A stretch of DNA of 64,000 bases from Rhodoblastus acidophilus (lineage in GTDB: Bacteria > Pseudomonadota > Alphaproteobacteria > Rhizobiales > Beijerinckiaceae). The notes beneath the pieces were generated by a model. The model saw only the letters and a list, made by a program, of their open reading frames with translations. It was not told the DNA's origin and made no database searches. The translations under genes were made by a program, and so were the position numbers. Below, one piece after another: positions 24,668 through 32,789 of the stretch (the first letter of the stretch is position 1; the number at the start of each line of letters is the position of its first letter). The stretch covers positions 107,817 through 171,816 of the forward strand of contig NZ_WNKS01000007.1 in assembly GCF_009720655.1 (NCBI RefSeq), read 5' to 3'.

Positions 24668-24688
24668 TAGTCTCCCGCGAAGCGAATG

Positions 24689-24734
24689 GCGCAAGAGTGC
24701 CTGATGCGGGTCAAACCAACCCTCATGAGGCACT
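24689..24734 (+). promoter_or_regulatory. Hairpin sequestering the capsid-gene ribosome site
   Basis: AGTGCCT...GGGT (24696-24711) pairs with ACCC...AGGCACT (24719-24734) around a seven-base loop, with two internal mismatches. The GAGG ribosome site (24727-24730) lies in the 3' arm, seven bases before the capsid ATG at 24738. The 5' flank GCGCAAGAGTGC recurs exactly at 53867-53878, ahead of the endolysin gene. Confidence 0.6.
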
Positions 24735-24737
24735 ACC

Positions 24738-25835
24738 ATGACCACCACCGTCGTCGCCTTTGGCGACCCGAAAGCTCAGAAAAAGTGGAGCGCGGCGCTC
24801 GCCGTTGAAACCGGGAAGAAGTCCTACTTCACCCGGAAGTTCATCGGCACCGAGGCCAACAACATCATCCAGCGCAAGACGGAACTGGAAAGCGACGCGG
24901 GCGACCGCGTGTCGTTCGACCTGTCCGTCATGCTGCGCAACAAGCCCACGACCGGCGACAACCGCGTGAAGGGCAAGGAGGAAAACCTCCGCTTCTTCAC
25001 CGATGAAGTCGCAATCGACCAGCTCCGCCACGCAGTCAGCGCCGGCGGCAAAATGTCGCGCAAGCGCACCGCCCACGACCTCCGCAAAGTCGCGCGCGAC
25101 CGCCTGTCCGACTACTGGTCGCAGTACATTGACGAACTGCACTTCATGTATCTGTCCGGCGCTCGCGGCATCAATGAGGACTTCATTGAACCCGCCGACT
25201 ACACCGGCCACGCTGGCGTCGCGCTGACCGCGCCCGACACGCAGCACATGATGTTCGGCGGCAACGCCTTGTCGGCGGCCACCGTTGACAGCAGCGACAA
25301 GATGAGCCGCACGCTCGTTGAGCGCGCCGTGACCAAGGCCCGCATGATGCGCGCCCTGGACCCGAACGCGGCCAACATGCTCCCCGTCACCATCGGCGGC
25401 GAGGCGCATTACGTCTGCATCATGACGCCCTTCCAAGAGTTCGACATGCGGACTGGCGACACCGCCGGCTGGCTCGAAATCCAGAAGGCCGCCGTGACCG
25501 CCGAAGGCCGCAACAACCCGATCTTCAAGGGCGGGCTCGGCATGATCAACAACGTCGTGCTGCACTCGCACGAGAGCGTGATCCGCTTCGCCAACTACGG
25601 CGCGGACAGCCTCCAGCCGGCGGCGCGCGCGCTGTTCCTTGGCCGTCAGGCCGCCGTCGTCGCCTACGGCTCGGCGGGCGGGCTCTCCTACAACTGGAAG
25701 GAAGAAACCGAGGACTACGGCAACGAGCCGACCGTCGTCGCGGGCACCATCATCGGCGTGAAGAAAACCCGGTTCAACAACCGCGACTTCGGCGTGATCT
25801 CGATGGACACCTATTCGGCGAACCCCGAGGGCTAA
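24738..25835 (+). CDS. Major capsid protein, N4-gp56 family
   Basis: 365 aa. The N-terminus (KKWSAALAVETGKKSYFTRK) and the pattern of residues such as GDRVSFDLSVMLRN, RDRLSDYWSQYID and HSHESVIRF match the N4 gp56-type HK97-fold capsid proteins. The position directly after the scaffold gene agrees. The ribosome site lies in a stable hairpin (24696-24734), so translation may be controlled. Confidence 0.93.
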   Translation: MTTTVVAFGDPKAQKKWSAALAVETGKKSYFTRKFIGTEANNIIQRKTELESDAGDRVSFDLSVMLRNKPTTGDNRVKGKEENLRFFTDEVAIDQLRHAVSAGGKMSRKRTAHDLRKVARDRLSDYWSQYIDELHFMYLSGARGINEDFIEPADYTGHAGVALTAPDTQHMMFGGNALSAATVDSSDKMSRTLVERAVTKARMMRALDPNAANMLPVTIGGEAHYVCIMTPFQEFDMRTGDTAGWLEIQKAAVTAEGRNNPIFKGGLGMINNVVLHSHESVIRFANYGADSLQPAARALFLGRQAAVVAYGSAGGLSYNWKEETEDYGNEPTVVAGTIIGVKKTRFNNRDFGVISMDTYSANPEG

Positions 25836-25846
25836 CCGGCTCGCGT

Positions 25847-25871
25847 GTGAGGCTGGCTAGTCCCGCCTCAC
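25847..25871 (+). other. Hairpin after capsid gene
   Basis: GTGAGGC (25847-25853) pairs with GCCTCAC (25865-25871), loop 11 bases, 12 bases after the capsid stop. No T-run follows, so it is more likely an mRNA stabiliser or processing element than a terminator. Confidence 0.4.
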
Positions 25872-25904
25872 GCCAACCCTTCCTTCAATTCAAGGAGACA
25901 TTCC

Positions 25905-26351
25905 GTGTCTATTTTTCGGAGCCTTTGGGCCAAATTCAAACGCAGCGCCAACATGCCGTACATGGCTGGCCTCGTCACGCAGACCGACTTCTACTACGAA
26001 CTGACCGACAACCTCGGCATCGGCGATGTGGTGGACCTCGGCGTTCTGCCGTCGAACGCTCGCATCGTGGACGCGCACCTGTTCGCCGAGGGCGACCTGA
26101 CCGGCAAGACCGTCACCGTCGGCTTCCTGACCGGCACGCCGGGCGACACCGTGGGCGTTCGCAACCTGACCGGCGACCTGTTCAGCGCCCAGGCGCTCGA
26201 TGCGGGCGTCGCCATCACGCGGCTGAACAAAGCGCCCGTGCTCAACGCCACCCCCTCCGCCACCGATCAGTCGATTGGCCTTCAGTTCAGCGCGGCTGTT
26301 GCTCCGGCGGCTGGCAAGAAGGTCCATCTGCGCTTGTTCTACGCTCAGTAA
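25905..26351 (+). CDS. Probable head decoration or structural protein
   Basis: 148 aa with a GTG start: AAGGAG lies seven bases upstream, and the next ATG (25953) has no ribosome site. The body is beta-rich (VVDLGVLPSNARIVDAHLFA, then KTVTVGFLTGTPGD) without catalytic residues. Its place immediately after the capsid gene suggests a head decoration or cement protein. Confidence 0.7.
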   Translation: MSIFRSLWAKFKRSANMPYMAGLVTQTDFYYELTDNLGIGDVVDLGVLPSNARIVDAHLFAEGDLTGKTVTVGFLTGTPGDTVGVRNLTGDLFSAQALDAGVAITRLNKAPVLNATPSATDQSIGLQFSAAVAPAAGKKVHLRLFYAQ

Positions 26352-26412
26352 GAACTCGCGCGTCGCGGCGGGCTACGGCCCGTCGCGCTTGAATTTCAGC
26401 CGGAGCAATCAC

Positions 26413-26937
26413 ATGAAAATCGAGAGCATCATCCGTCGCGCAGGCGGATCGCACATTCCGCTTTGGGGCGAAACCTACCACTTCGTTCCGACCCCCGCGC
26501 CGAGCGGCCCGCATATCGCCGACGTGACCAACCCCGAGCACATCGGGCGCTTCCTCTCCATCACGGAAGGCTTCCGCGTCGCCAAGGATCAGGGCGAAGC
26601 AGCGCCGGCCCCGGCTCCCAAGTCCATTGCACCCGTGCTGGCGCCAGCGGCTCCCGCGCAGGCTCCGCAGGCTCCGCCCGCCGCCGAAGCGCCCGGCCAC
26701 ACGGACCTCATGCTTTCGCCGGAAGCTCTCGCCGCCGCTCTCGCCGCCGAAGACGCCAAGATCGACAAGCCCCAGGCGCAGGACGACACGGGCGCTCCCG
26801 ACCCGCAGGGCGACAAGTGGGACCAGATGGAGCGCGGCCAACTCGTTCAGGCGTATGTCTCCAAGTTCGGCGGCCCGCCGCCCTCCGGCACCCGCACCGC
26901 GACGCTCGCCAAGGCGCTCCGTGAGGCCGAAGGCTGA
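26413..26937 (+). CDS. Pro/Ala-linker protein with HeH/SAP-like C-terminus
   Basis: 174 aa. A short beta-rich N-terminal domain (about 1-55), a Pro/Ala-rich linker (60-100), then a C-terminal ~35 residues (LVQAYVSKFGGPPPSGTRTA, then LAKALREAE) resembling a helix-extension-helix/SAP-like DNA-binding motif. Such proteins sit in many podovirus head-completion modules. The overlap with the next gene is one base (TGATGA). Confidence 0.65.
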   Translation: MKIESIIRRAGGSHIPLWGETYHFVPTPAPSGPHIADVTNPEHIGRFLSITEGFRVAKDQGEAAPAPAPKSIAPVLAPAAPAQAPQAPPAAEAPGHTDLMLSPEALAAALAAEDAKIDKPQAQDDTGAPDPQGDKWDQMERGQLVQAYVSKFGGPPPSGTRTATLAKALREAEG

Positions 26938-27605
26938 TGACCATCAACGCCAGCGCCACTATGGACCGAGCCTCGAAGCTCATTCAGGACGAGTTGCATA
27001 CGCGCTGGCCCCTCGTGGAATTGCGTCAGTGGATCAATGACGCGCTCCGCGAACTCGCGCTCCGCAACTTCTCGGCAGTTTCCAGCCCTACCACCATGGC
27101 ACTCGTGAAGGGCACCCGGCAGGAAATCGCCGAGCCGTTCTTCCGCGTGCTCCGCGTCCCGCGCAACATGCGATCCTTGACCGGGCCGCGCTCGCCGGGC
27201 CGCGTCATTCTGCCAGTTGACGGCAAGTCGCTCGACATGACCGTTCCCGACTGGCACGACCACACGCGCACGCGCCCGCACACCATCGCGCAGAATGTTG
27301 CGTTCGATGACGCCGAGCCGCGCGTCTTCTATGTCTATCCACCGAACGACGGCAACGGCATCGTTGAGGCCGTCGGCGCGAAGGTTCCCGACGGCATTCC
27401 GCAGCCGACCGGCGACGTGACCTTGCTCGCGTCCTACAGCGCGGTTCTCGACATAAGCGACATTTATACGAACGCGATCCTCGATTACGTGCTCTACCGC
27501 GCCTATTCCAAGGACACGCAGTTCGCAGGCTCCGCCGAGCGCGCCGCGCTCTATTTCGGCCAGTTCGAGAAAGCCGTCGCCGTGGGCGCGGGGAGCGGCC
27601 AATGA
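26937..27605 (+). CDS. Head-tail adaptor (DUF6682-like)
   Basis: 222 aa. The N-terminal helix pair (RASKLIQDELHTRWPLVELR then QWINDALRELAL) is characteristic of phage adaptor proteins that bind under the portal (DUF6682-type). The rest is beta-rich with a helical C-terminus. Role: joining portal to tail. It overlaps the next gene by four bases. Confidence 0.75.
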   Translation: MTINASATMDRASKLIQDELHTRWPLVELRQWINDALRELALRNFSAVSSPTTMALVKGTRQEIAEPFFRVLRVPRNMRSLTGPRSPGRVILPVDGKSLDMTVPDWHDHTRTRPHTIAQNVAFDDAEPRVFYVYPPNDGNGIVEAVGAKVPDGIPQPTGDVTLLASYSAVLDISDIYTNAILDYVLYRAYSKDTQFAGSAERAALYFGQFEKAVAVGAGSGQ

Positions 27606-28228
27606 AATACCTCACCGATTTTTACAGCGCCGTCTTGCTCCATGTCGGCGGCGCTCCGTTCCCGCTCGTGAACGAAAAGCTCATCGACGCGGCCCGCGAG
27701 TTCTGCGAGCGCACGCGATGCTGGCGCGACGTGCAGACCTTCCGCACCAACGGCGACGAGGACGAGCTTTCGTGCGCGCCGCCCGACGCGGCGATCTACG
27801 AGCTTGAGGAAGTCTGGTTCGACAATCACAAGCTGGCGCGCGTCCCGTTCAAGGAAGTGGACCCCGCGTCGTGGCCGCAGGATTGGCAGCGCCCGACCGC
27901 CGGCATTCTGCCCGTGTGCGTCGCCCAGGCCGACTACAATTCCATCGTCATCGCGCCAAAGGCCGCCGGCACCGTCCGCGCGTCCATGTATCTGACGCCG
28001 ACGCCGGACGCGCAGACGCTTCCCGACGTTCTTTATGACCGTTTCCGCGAGGCCATCGCGAACGGCGCGATTGCGCGTCTCTGCACGCTACCCGACCAGC
28101 CCTACAGCGACTTCAACAAGGCCGCCGCCTTCACTGGCCTGTTTGAAGCCGCTTGCGACAAGAATTTCCGCTTCAACAAACGAGGACAGCAACGTGCCCC
28201 AACCCGCGTGCGCCCCTCTTGGTTTTAA
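27602..28228 (+). CDS. Tail tubular / head-completion protein
   Basis: 208 aa. The start (DFYSAVLLHVGGAPFPLVNE then KLIDAAREFCERTRCW) resembles podovirus adaptor proteins that form the ring below the portal. Beta-rich middle and basic C-terminus. It is a second adaptor following the DUF6682-like protein, as in other short-tailed phages. Its last 35 bases overlap the start of the fibre gene. Confidence 0.72.
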   Translation: MKYLTDFYSAVLLHVGGAPFPLVNEKLIDAAREFCERTRCWRDVQTFRTNGDEDELSCAPPDAAIYELEEVWFDNHKLARVPFKEVDPASWPQDWQRPTAGILPVCVAQADYNSIVIAPKAAGTVRASMYLTPTPDAQTLPDVLYDRFREAIANGAIARLCTLPDQPYSDFNKAAAFTGLFEAACDKNFRFNKRGQQRAPTRVRPSWF

Positions 28229-29132
28229 CGTCGTCGCCGTGATTGGCGTCGCCGTTGATGTTTCTGCGCTCCCGGCTCTCTCCGACCGGCGCGTGCAGGA
28301 CCGTGGCCCCCTCATGCAATCCGTCCTGCGCAAGCGTTCGGAAGACTTGCTCGACTATTTCGTTGACATCTCGCAATGGCTACAGCCGGGCGAGATTGTC
28401 AGCAGCGCGCGGGCGTGGTCGATCCCCGACTACTGCATCCCCGAGGACGAGGGCCGCCCGGCGATCCTGCCGCCGCAGGCCGGCGACCTCATCATCACCA
28501 ATGTTCACTTCGCTGATACCGGCGCGCTCGTGTGGTGCGCCAACGGCATCCATCTCGGCATGTACCGCGTCTTCTGCCGCCTCACGACAAGCCAGGGGCG
28601 CACGAAGCTGTTCCGGTTCAAGCTCGGCACGCGCGGCGTTCCCGGCAACATCGTTGCTTCGGCGGGCTCGACCGTCGTTTCCGTCGGCGTCATCCCGGCG
28701 ACGCCGACCGGCATTCTCGCCGTTGCGCCCTCGGGCGTGAATATGGGCGCTTCGACCGTCGCTGTCGCGGCGGCCACGCAGCATGTCACCGTTGGCAACA
28801 CCGGCAACGCGACGCTCACAATTTCCGGGCTCTCGATTTCGAGCGCCAGCGGCGACTTCACGCAGACCTCGACGCCTCCGGCCACTCTCGCGCCCGGCGC
28901 ATCGTTCACGGTCGCGCTCGACTTCACGCCGTCGAAGGCAGGCGCGCAATCGGCGATCCTGACGGTTACGACCAGCGTTGGCACCGCCACGATTGGCGTG
29001 TCTGGCTCCGGCGCGGCGGTTGCCGCAAACCCTTCGCTCACGATCAGTACGGCGTCCTTGGTCGCGAACTCGACCGGAACTCCGTCGCTCGACGTGGGCG
29101 CTTTGACCTTCCCCGACACGACAGTTGGATGA
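28194..29132 (+). CDS. Fibre anchor with Ig-like repeats (5' part of split gene)
   Basis: 312 aa, GTG start at 28194 chosen by GAGGA seven bases upstream. The N-terminal ~150 residues (MQSVLRKRSEDLLDYFVDIS and LVWCANGIHLGMYRVFC) look like a virion-attachment domain. One complete Ig-like repeat of the HYDIN/choice-of-anchor-D type follows, then the first strands of another, ending in TFPDTTVG at a TGA (29130-29132). The next frame resumes in the same type of fold (TSAAKDVTLTNIGS), so this is probably one gene interrupted by a frameshift. Confidence 0.75.
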   Translation: MPQPACAPLGFNVVAVIGVAVDVSALPALSDRRVQDRGPLMQSVLRKRSEDLLDYFVDISQWLQPGEIVSSARAWSIPDYCIPEDEGRPAILPPQAGDLIITNVHFADTGALVWCANGIHLGMYRVFCRLTTSQGRTKLFRFKLGTRGVPGNIVASAGSTVVSVGVIPATPTGILAVAPSGVNMGASTVAVAAATQHVTVGNTGNATLTISGLSISSASGDFTQTSTPPATLAPGASFTVALDFTPSKAGAQSAILTVTTSVGTATIGVSGSGAAVAANPSLTISTASLVANSTGTPSLDVGALTFPDTTVG

Positions 29133-29133
29133 A

Positions 29134-30537
29134 ATGGCGACCTCCGCAGCAAAAGACGTGACCCTAACGAACATCGGCTCTGTTGCGCTCGGCATTACGA
29201 GCATCACGGCGTCGGGCGATTTCGCACAGACGAACGATTGCCCGGCGTCGCTCGTCGCCGGGGCGCATTGCACGATCCATGTTTCTTTCACGCCGACGGT
29301 CGCGGGCGCGCGAACCGGCTTGCTCTCGATCATGACGGACGCCAACCTTTTGCCCGTTACCGTGTCGCTCTCGGGCAGCGGCGTCGGCGCTCCGGCTGGC
29401 GGCTTGCCTCGCCTCTCGATCAGCGGCAACCAGTTCGTTGACCCCCAGGGCAACAAGGTCCGGCTCCATTCGGTCAACTGGTTCGGCGCGGAAGGCACGA
29501 ATTACACGCCACACGGCACTTGGGCGCGCAAGTGGACGGACATTCTAGCGCAGATCAAAGGCATGGGCTTCAACTGCATCCGCCTCCCGTTCTCGGGAGA
29601 CATTTGCAACACGACCACCACGCCGCCGGGAACGGCCATTGACGCCGCGCAGAACCCCGACTTGGTGGGCAAGACCGCCATTCAGATCATCGACATGATT
29701 GTTGACTGGTGTCAGACCAACGGCGTTTACATCGTGCTCGACCACCATCGTTGCGTCGCCACTGGCGGCAACGGCACGGACGGTTGGCCGGACACTGGCG
29801 GCGCGACTGGCTCTTACAGCGCCGCGACGTGGCACTCCCATTGGGTGTTCCTCGCAAACCGCTACAAGGACAATACTGCCGTCGTCGGCGCGGACATTCA
29901 CAACGAGCCCTACAAGCCGACGTGGAGCCAGTGGGCGACGCTCGCCGAGGCGTGCGGCAATGCGATCCTCGCCGCCGCGCCCGAATGGCTCATCTTCGTT
30001 GAGGGCGTCGGGCAGAACAGCGACAGCACGTCCTATTGGTGGGGCGGCGCGCTCAAGGACGTGGCGACCCGGCCCATTGCGTTGTTGGTCGCGAACAAGG
30101 TTGTCTATTCTCCGCACGATTACGGCGTCTCCGTCAGTTCGCAGAATTGGCTTGCGACGGACGGCAGCGCGCCGGACAACTGGCCGACGAACCTCTATTC
30201 GGTTTTCAGCACCAATTGGGGCTTCATCTTCGAGCAGAACATCGCGCCTATCTGGATCGGCGAGGCCGGCGGCAAGTTCGGCGTGGACGGCTCGGGCAAC
30301 GCGACCGTGGCGAACGGCACGCCGGAAAGCGCCTGGTTCTCGAACCTCGTGAAATACCTCAACGGCGACTTCAACGGCGACGCGACCAATGACCTGACCG
30401 GCGGCAAGAAGGGCATGTCCATGGCCTATTGGTGCTTCAACCCGAACTCGGGAGACACGGGCGGCCTTGTGCGCGACGACTGGACGACGCCGCAATCTGT
30501 CAAGCTCGCCCTCCTCGCCCCATTTTTGTCTGCATAA
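29134..30537 (+). CDS. GH5 cellulase-type glycoside hydrolase (3' part of split gene)
   Basis: 467 aa. The N-terminal ~85 residues complete an Ig-like domain, followed by a GH5 (clan A, beta/alpha barrel) catalytic domain: HSVNWFG and GFNCIRLPFSG, VLDHH, acid/base Glu258 in HNEP, and nucleophile Glu377 in IGEAGG. Enzymes of this type cleave internal beta-1,4-glucan or mannan links. The ATG lies two bases after the upstream stop, so coupled reinitiation or +1 frameshifting could both express it. It is probably a virion depolymerase. No signal peptide. Confidence 0.85.
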   Translation: MATSAAKDVTLTNIGSVALGITSITASGDFAQTNDCPASLVAGAHCTIHVSFTPTVAGARTGLLSIMTDANLLPVTVSLSGSGVGAPAGGLPRLSISGNQFVDPQGNKVRLHSVNWFGAEGTNYTPHGTWARKWTDILAQIKGMGFNCIRLPFSGDICNTTTTPPGTAIDAAQNPDLVGKTAIQIIDMIVDWCQTNGVYIVLDHHRCVATGGNGTDGWPDTGGATGSYSAATWHSHWVFLANRYKDNTAVVGADIHNEPYKPTWSQWATLAEACGNAILAAAPEWLIFVEGVGQNSDSTSYWWGGALKDVATRPIALLVANKVVYSPHDYGVSVSSQNWLATDGSAPDNWPTNLYSVFSTNWGFIFEQNIAPIWIGEAGGKFGVDGSGNATVANGTPESAWFSNLVKYLNGDFNGDATNDLTGGKKGMSMAYWCFNPNSGDTGGLVRDDWTTPQSVKLALLAPFLSA

Positions 30538-30573
30538 TCGGATTTAATCCGATATTGTCGCCTAAATCCGATT
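30537..30573. promoter_or_regulatory. Perfect ATCGGATT-AATCCGAT operator
   Basis: The 17-base perfect palindrome ATCGGATTTAATCCGAT spans 30537-30553, and a second AATCCGATT lies at 30565-30573. It fills the gap between the GH5 and collagen-like fibre genes. No promoter was convincing here. Confidence 0.55.
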
Positions 30574-30590
30574 GAAACGCGGTGGACACC

Positions 30591-32438
30591 ATGACGAACC
30601 TTGTTGGCGCTTCCTACGCCTCTTTCACTCTTGCGCTCGGCGCTCCTGCGCCGGCAACGCTCTCGATCCCTTGGGCGACGAAGGACGGGACCGCGAAGGC
30701 CGGGACGGATTATGCCGGCGCGACCGGGACGCTCATCATTCCCGCCGGCCTGTCTTCGGGCGAAATCGACGTGCTCGTGTTCGGGCGCGCGGCGGGCGAT
30801 TTGGCGGCGCGCACCTTCTTTGTCGAACTGAGCCCGCCGCCGAACCTCGAACTGACGGAAACGGAACTCGCCTGCACGATCCAGCCGACCGAAGGCGCGG
30901 TGAGCAATCTGCCCGTCGCCTCGTGGGTTGAGGGCGTGGGCGCTCCGACCGACACGATGGGCGTTGACGGTCAACTCTATCTCGACACCGCGACCGGCGA
31001 CACTTACGGCCCGAAATCGAACGGCTCGTGGCCGGGCGTGGCGGCGACGAACATTCGCGGCCCTGCCGGCGCTACCGGCGCTACCGGCGCTACCGGACCC
31101 GCAGGCCCCGCAGGCGCGAAGGGAGACGCCGGACCCGCCGGCCCTGCCGGCGCAAAGGGCGACACGGGCGACGCTGGACCCGCAGGCCCCGCAGGCGCTA
31201 CCGGCGCGGCGGGCGCGAAGGGCGACACGGGCGCACAGGGCGCTACCGGCGCGAAAGGCGACACGGGCGAGCAAGGCCCCGCCGGCACGAACGGCGCGCA
31301 TTGGTGGAGCGGCGCGGGCGCTCCGGCGGGCGGCGTCGGAGGCGACGGCGATTTCTTCCTGAACAGCGCCACGGGCGACATTTACGGGCCGAAGACCGCT
31401 GGCGCGTGGGGCTCTGCTGTCATGACGATTACGGGCGGAGGCGGAGGCGGAAGCGGCGCAGCGTGGCGTGTTGGCTCCGGCGTTCCGTCGGCTGGCCTCG
31501 GCTCCGACGGCGACATTTATCTCGATAGCGCCACGAGCGACGTTTACGGCCCGAAGGCGGCGGGCGATTGGGGCGCGATCAGCGCGAACATCAAGGGCTC
31601 CGCAGGCGCGAACGGGACCAACGGGACCGACGGCACGAACGGCACGAACGGCAACACCGTCCTGAACGGCGGCGGAGCCCCATCGGCTGGCTTGGGCGTC
31701 AATGGCGACTTCTACATCGACACGACCGCCAAGGCGATCTACGGCCCGAAAGCGGCGGGCGTTTGGCCCGGCTCGGGCGTCGCCCTGGTTGGCACGAACG
31801 GGACGAACGGCACCAACGGCACGAATGGCGCGACGTGGCTTTCCGGCTCCGCCGCCCCGTCGGCTGGCACGGGCGCGAACGGCGATTTCTATCTGCGCAC
31901 CGCGACGGGCGACGTTTACACCAAGGCCGCCGGCTCGTGGGGCTCGCCCATCTGCAACCTGACCGGCCCGGCGGGCTCGGGCGGCGGAGGCGGCGCGACG
32001 ATCTATGCGTCTGTGATGCACGCCGACGTTGGGCTGAACGCCGCCAGCTTCACGAACCTCTCTATGACCACAGCGACGCCGCCAGTGACCGGGATGCTCT
32101 ACAGGGTCACTGGCACGCTGTTGACGCAATCCGACACGACCGCGACGCTGGCAATCCAATCGTACAACGAGGGAGCCACCACCTTCCGTATGTCTGCCCT
32201 TTCGGCGGATAGCGGCGGAGCCCTCAAGCTGACCACCACCACGCAAGACGCCGTGAGCCTGATTGCTGGCGTCGGCACCGTGCAGGACGGCACGATTGCG
32301 ATTGATGGCGTCGCGCTGTTTTCCTACGTGGCCCCCACCGGACCCGACCTCAAGGTGAAGCTCGCCACCGGCAGTTGGTGCAACATCCTGAAAGGCTCGC
32401 ACCTGATCTTTACGCCGCTCGGCGTCGCCTCGTTCTAA
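30591..32438 (+). CDS. Collagen-like tail fibre with Calx-beta domain
   Basis: 615 aa. An N-terminal Calx-beta-type domain (LSIPWATKDGTAKAGTDYAG, then GTLIIPAG) is followed by Gly-X-Y collagen-like stretches (GATGATGATGPAGPAGAKGD and similar). Between them are five copies of a GDxYLDxATxDxYGPK-type spacer repeat. The C-terminal ~130 residues are beta-rich, probably the receptor-binding or trimerisation tip. The ATG at 30591 is preferred over a GTG at 30582. It forms a long flexible trimeric fibre. Confidence 0.85.
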   Translation: MTNLVGASYASFTLALGAPAPATLSIPWATKDGTAKAGTDYAGATGTLIIPAGLSSGEIDVLVFGRAAGDLAARTFFVELSPPPNLELTETELACTIQPTEGAVSNLPVASWVEGVGAPTDTMGVDGQLYLDTATGDTYGPKSNGSWPGVAATNIRGPAGATGATGATGPAGPAGAKGDAGPAGPAGAKGDTGDAGPAGPAGATGAAGAKGDTGAQGATGAKGDTGEQGPAGTNGAHWWSGAGAPAGGVGGDGDFFLNSATGDIYGPKTAGAWGSAVMTITGGGGGGSGAAWRVGSGVPSAGLGSDGDIYLDSATSDVYGPKAAGDWGAISANIKGSAGANGTNGTDGTNGTNGNTVLNGGGAPSAGLGVNGDFYIDTTAKAIYGPKAAGVWPGSGVALVGTNGTNGTNGTNGATWLSGSAAPSAGTGANGDFYLRTATGDVYTKAAGSWGSPICNLTGPAGSGGGGGATIYASVMHADVGLNAASFTNLSMTTATPPVTGMLYRVTGTLLTQSDTTATLAIQSYNEGATTFRMSALSADSGGALKLTTTTQDAVSLIAGVGTVQDGTIAIDGVALFSYVAPTGPDLKVKLATGSWCNILKGSHLIFTPLGVASF

Positions 32439-32450
32439 CAGGAGAATGCT

Positions 32451-32789
32451 TTGTCCCGCTCCGCCGTCTTTGTCGTGACGCTCTCCAAGGCGAGCACGCA
32501 GACTGTCACCGTCGCCTACACGACCGCGCCCGGCACCGCCGTTGCGCCAAGCGACTTCACCGCCGAAAGCGGAACGCTCACCTTCCTGCCAGGGCAGACG
32601 ACGAAGCAAATCATGGTTCCGGTTCGCGACACGCTTCCGGGCACCGTGGACGAGGAATTTACCGTCGTCTTGTCCGCGCCCACGAACGCCACGCTCGCAA
32701 CCTCCAGCGCGCCTTGCACCATCCCAGGCGAAGACGCGCTCTCCGGCCCCGTCGTCTCCATCAACAACGTATCGGTCCCCAATCCATGA
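32451..32789 (+). CDS. Stand-alone Calx-beta domain protein
   Basis: 112 aa with a TTG start: AGGAG (32440-32444) is six bases upstream and the only nearby ATG is out of frame and closes at once. A single Calx-beta domain (VTLSKASTQTVTVAYTTAPG, SGTLTFLPGQTTKQIMV). It resembles the N-terminal domains of the proteins encoded on both sides, so it may be a connector between fibre parts. It overlaps the GH48 gene by four bases. Confidence 0.75.
   Translation: MSRSAVFVVTLSKASTQTVTVAYTTAPGTAVAPSDFTAESGTLTFLPGQTTKQIMVPVRDTLPGTVDEEFTVVLSAPTNATLATSSAPCTIPGEDALSGPVVSINNVSVPNP

Noticed and set aside
31060..31300. Tandem GC-rich repeats as a CRISPR-like array
   Set aside because: They encode Gly-X-Y collagen repeats in frame, with no spacer structure.
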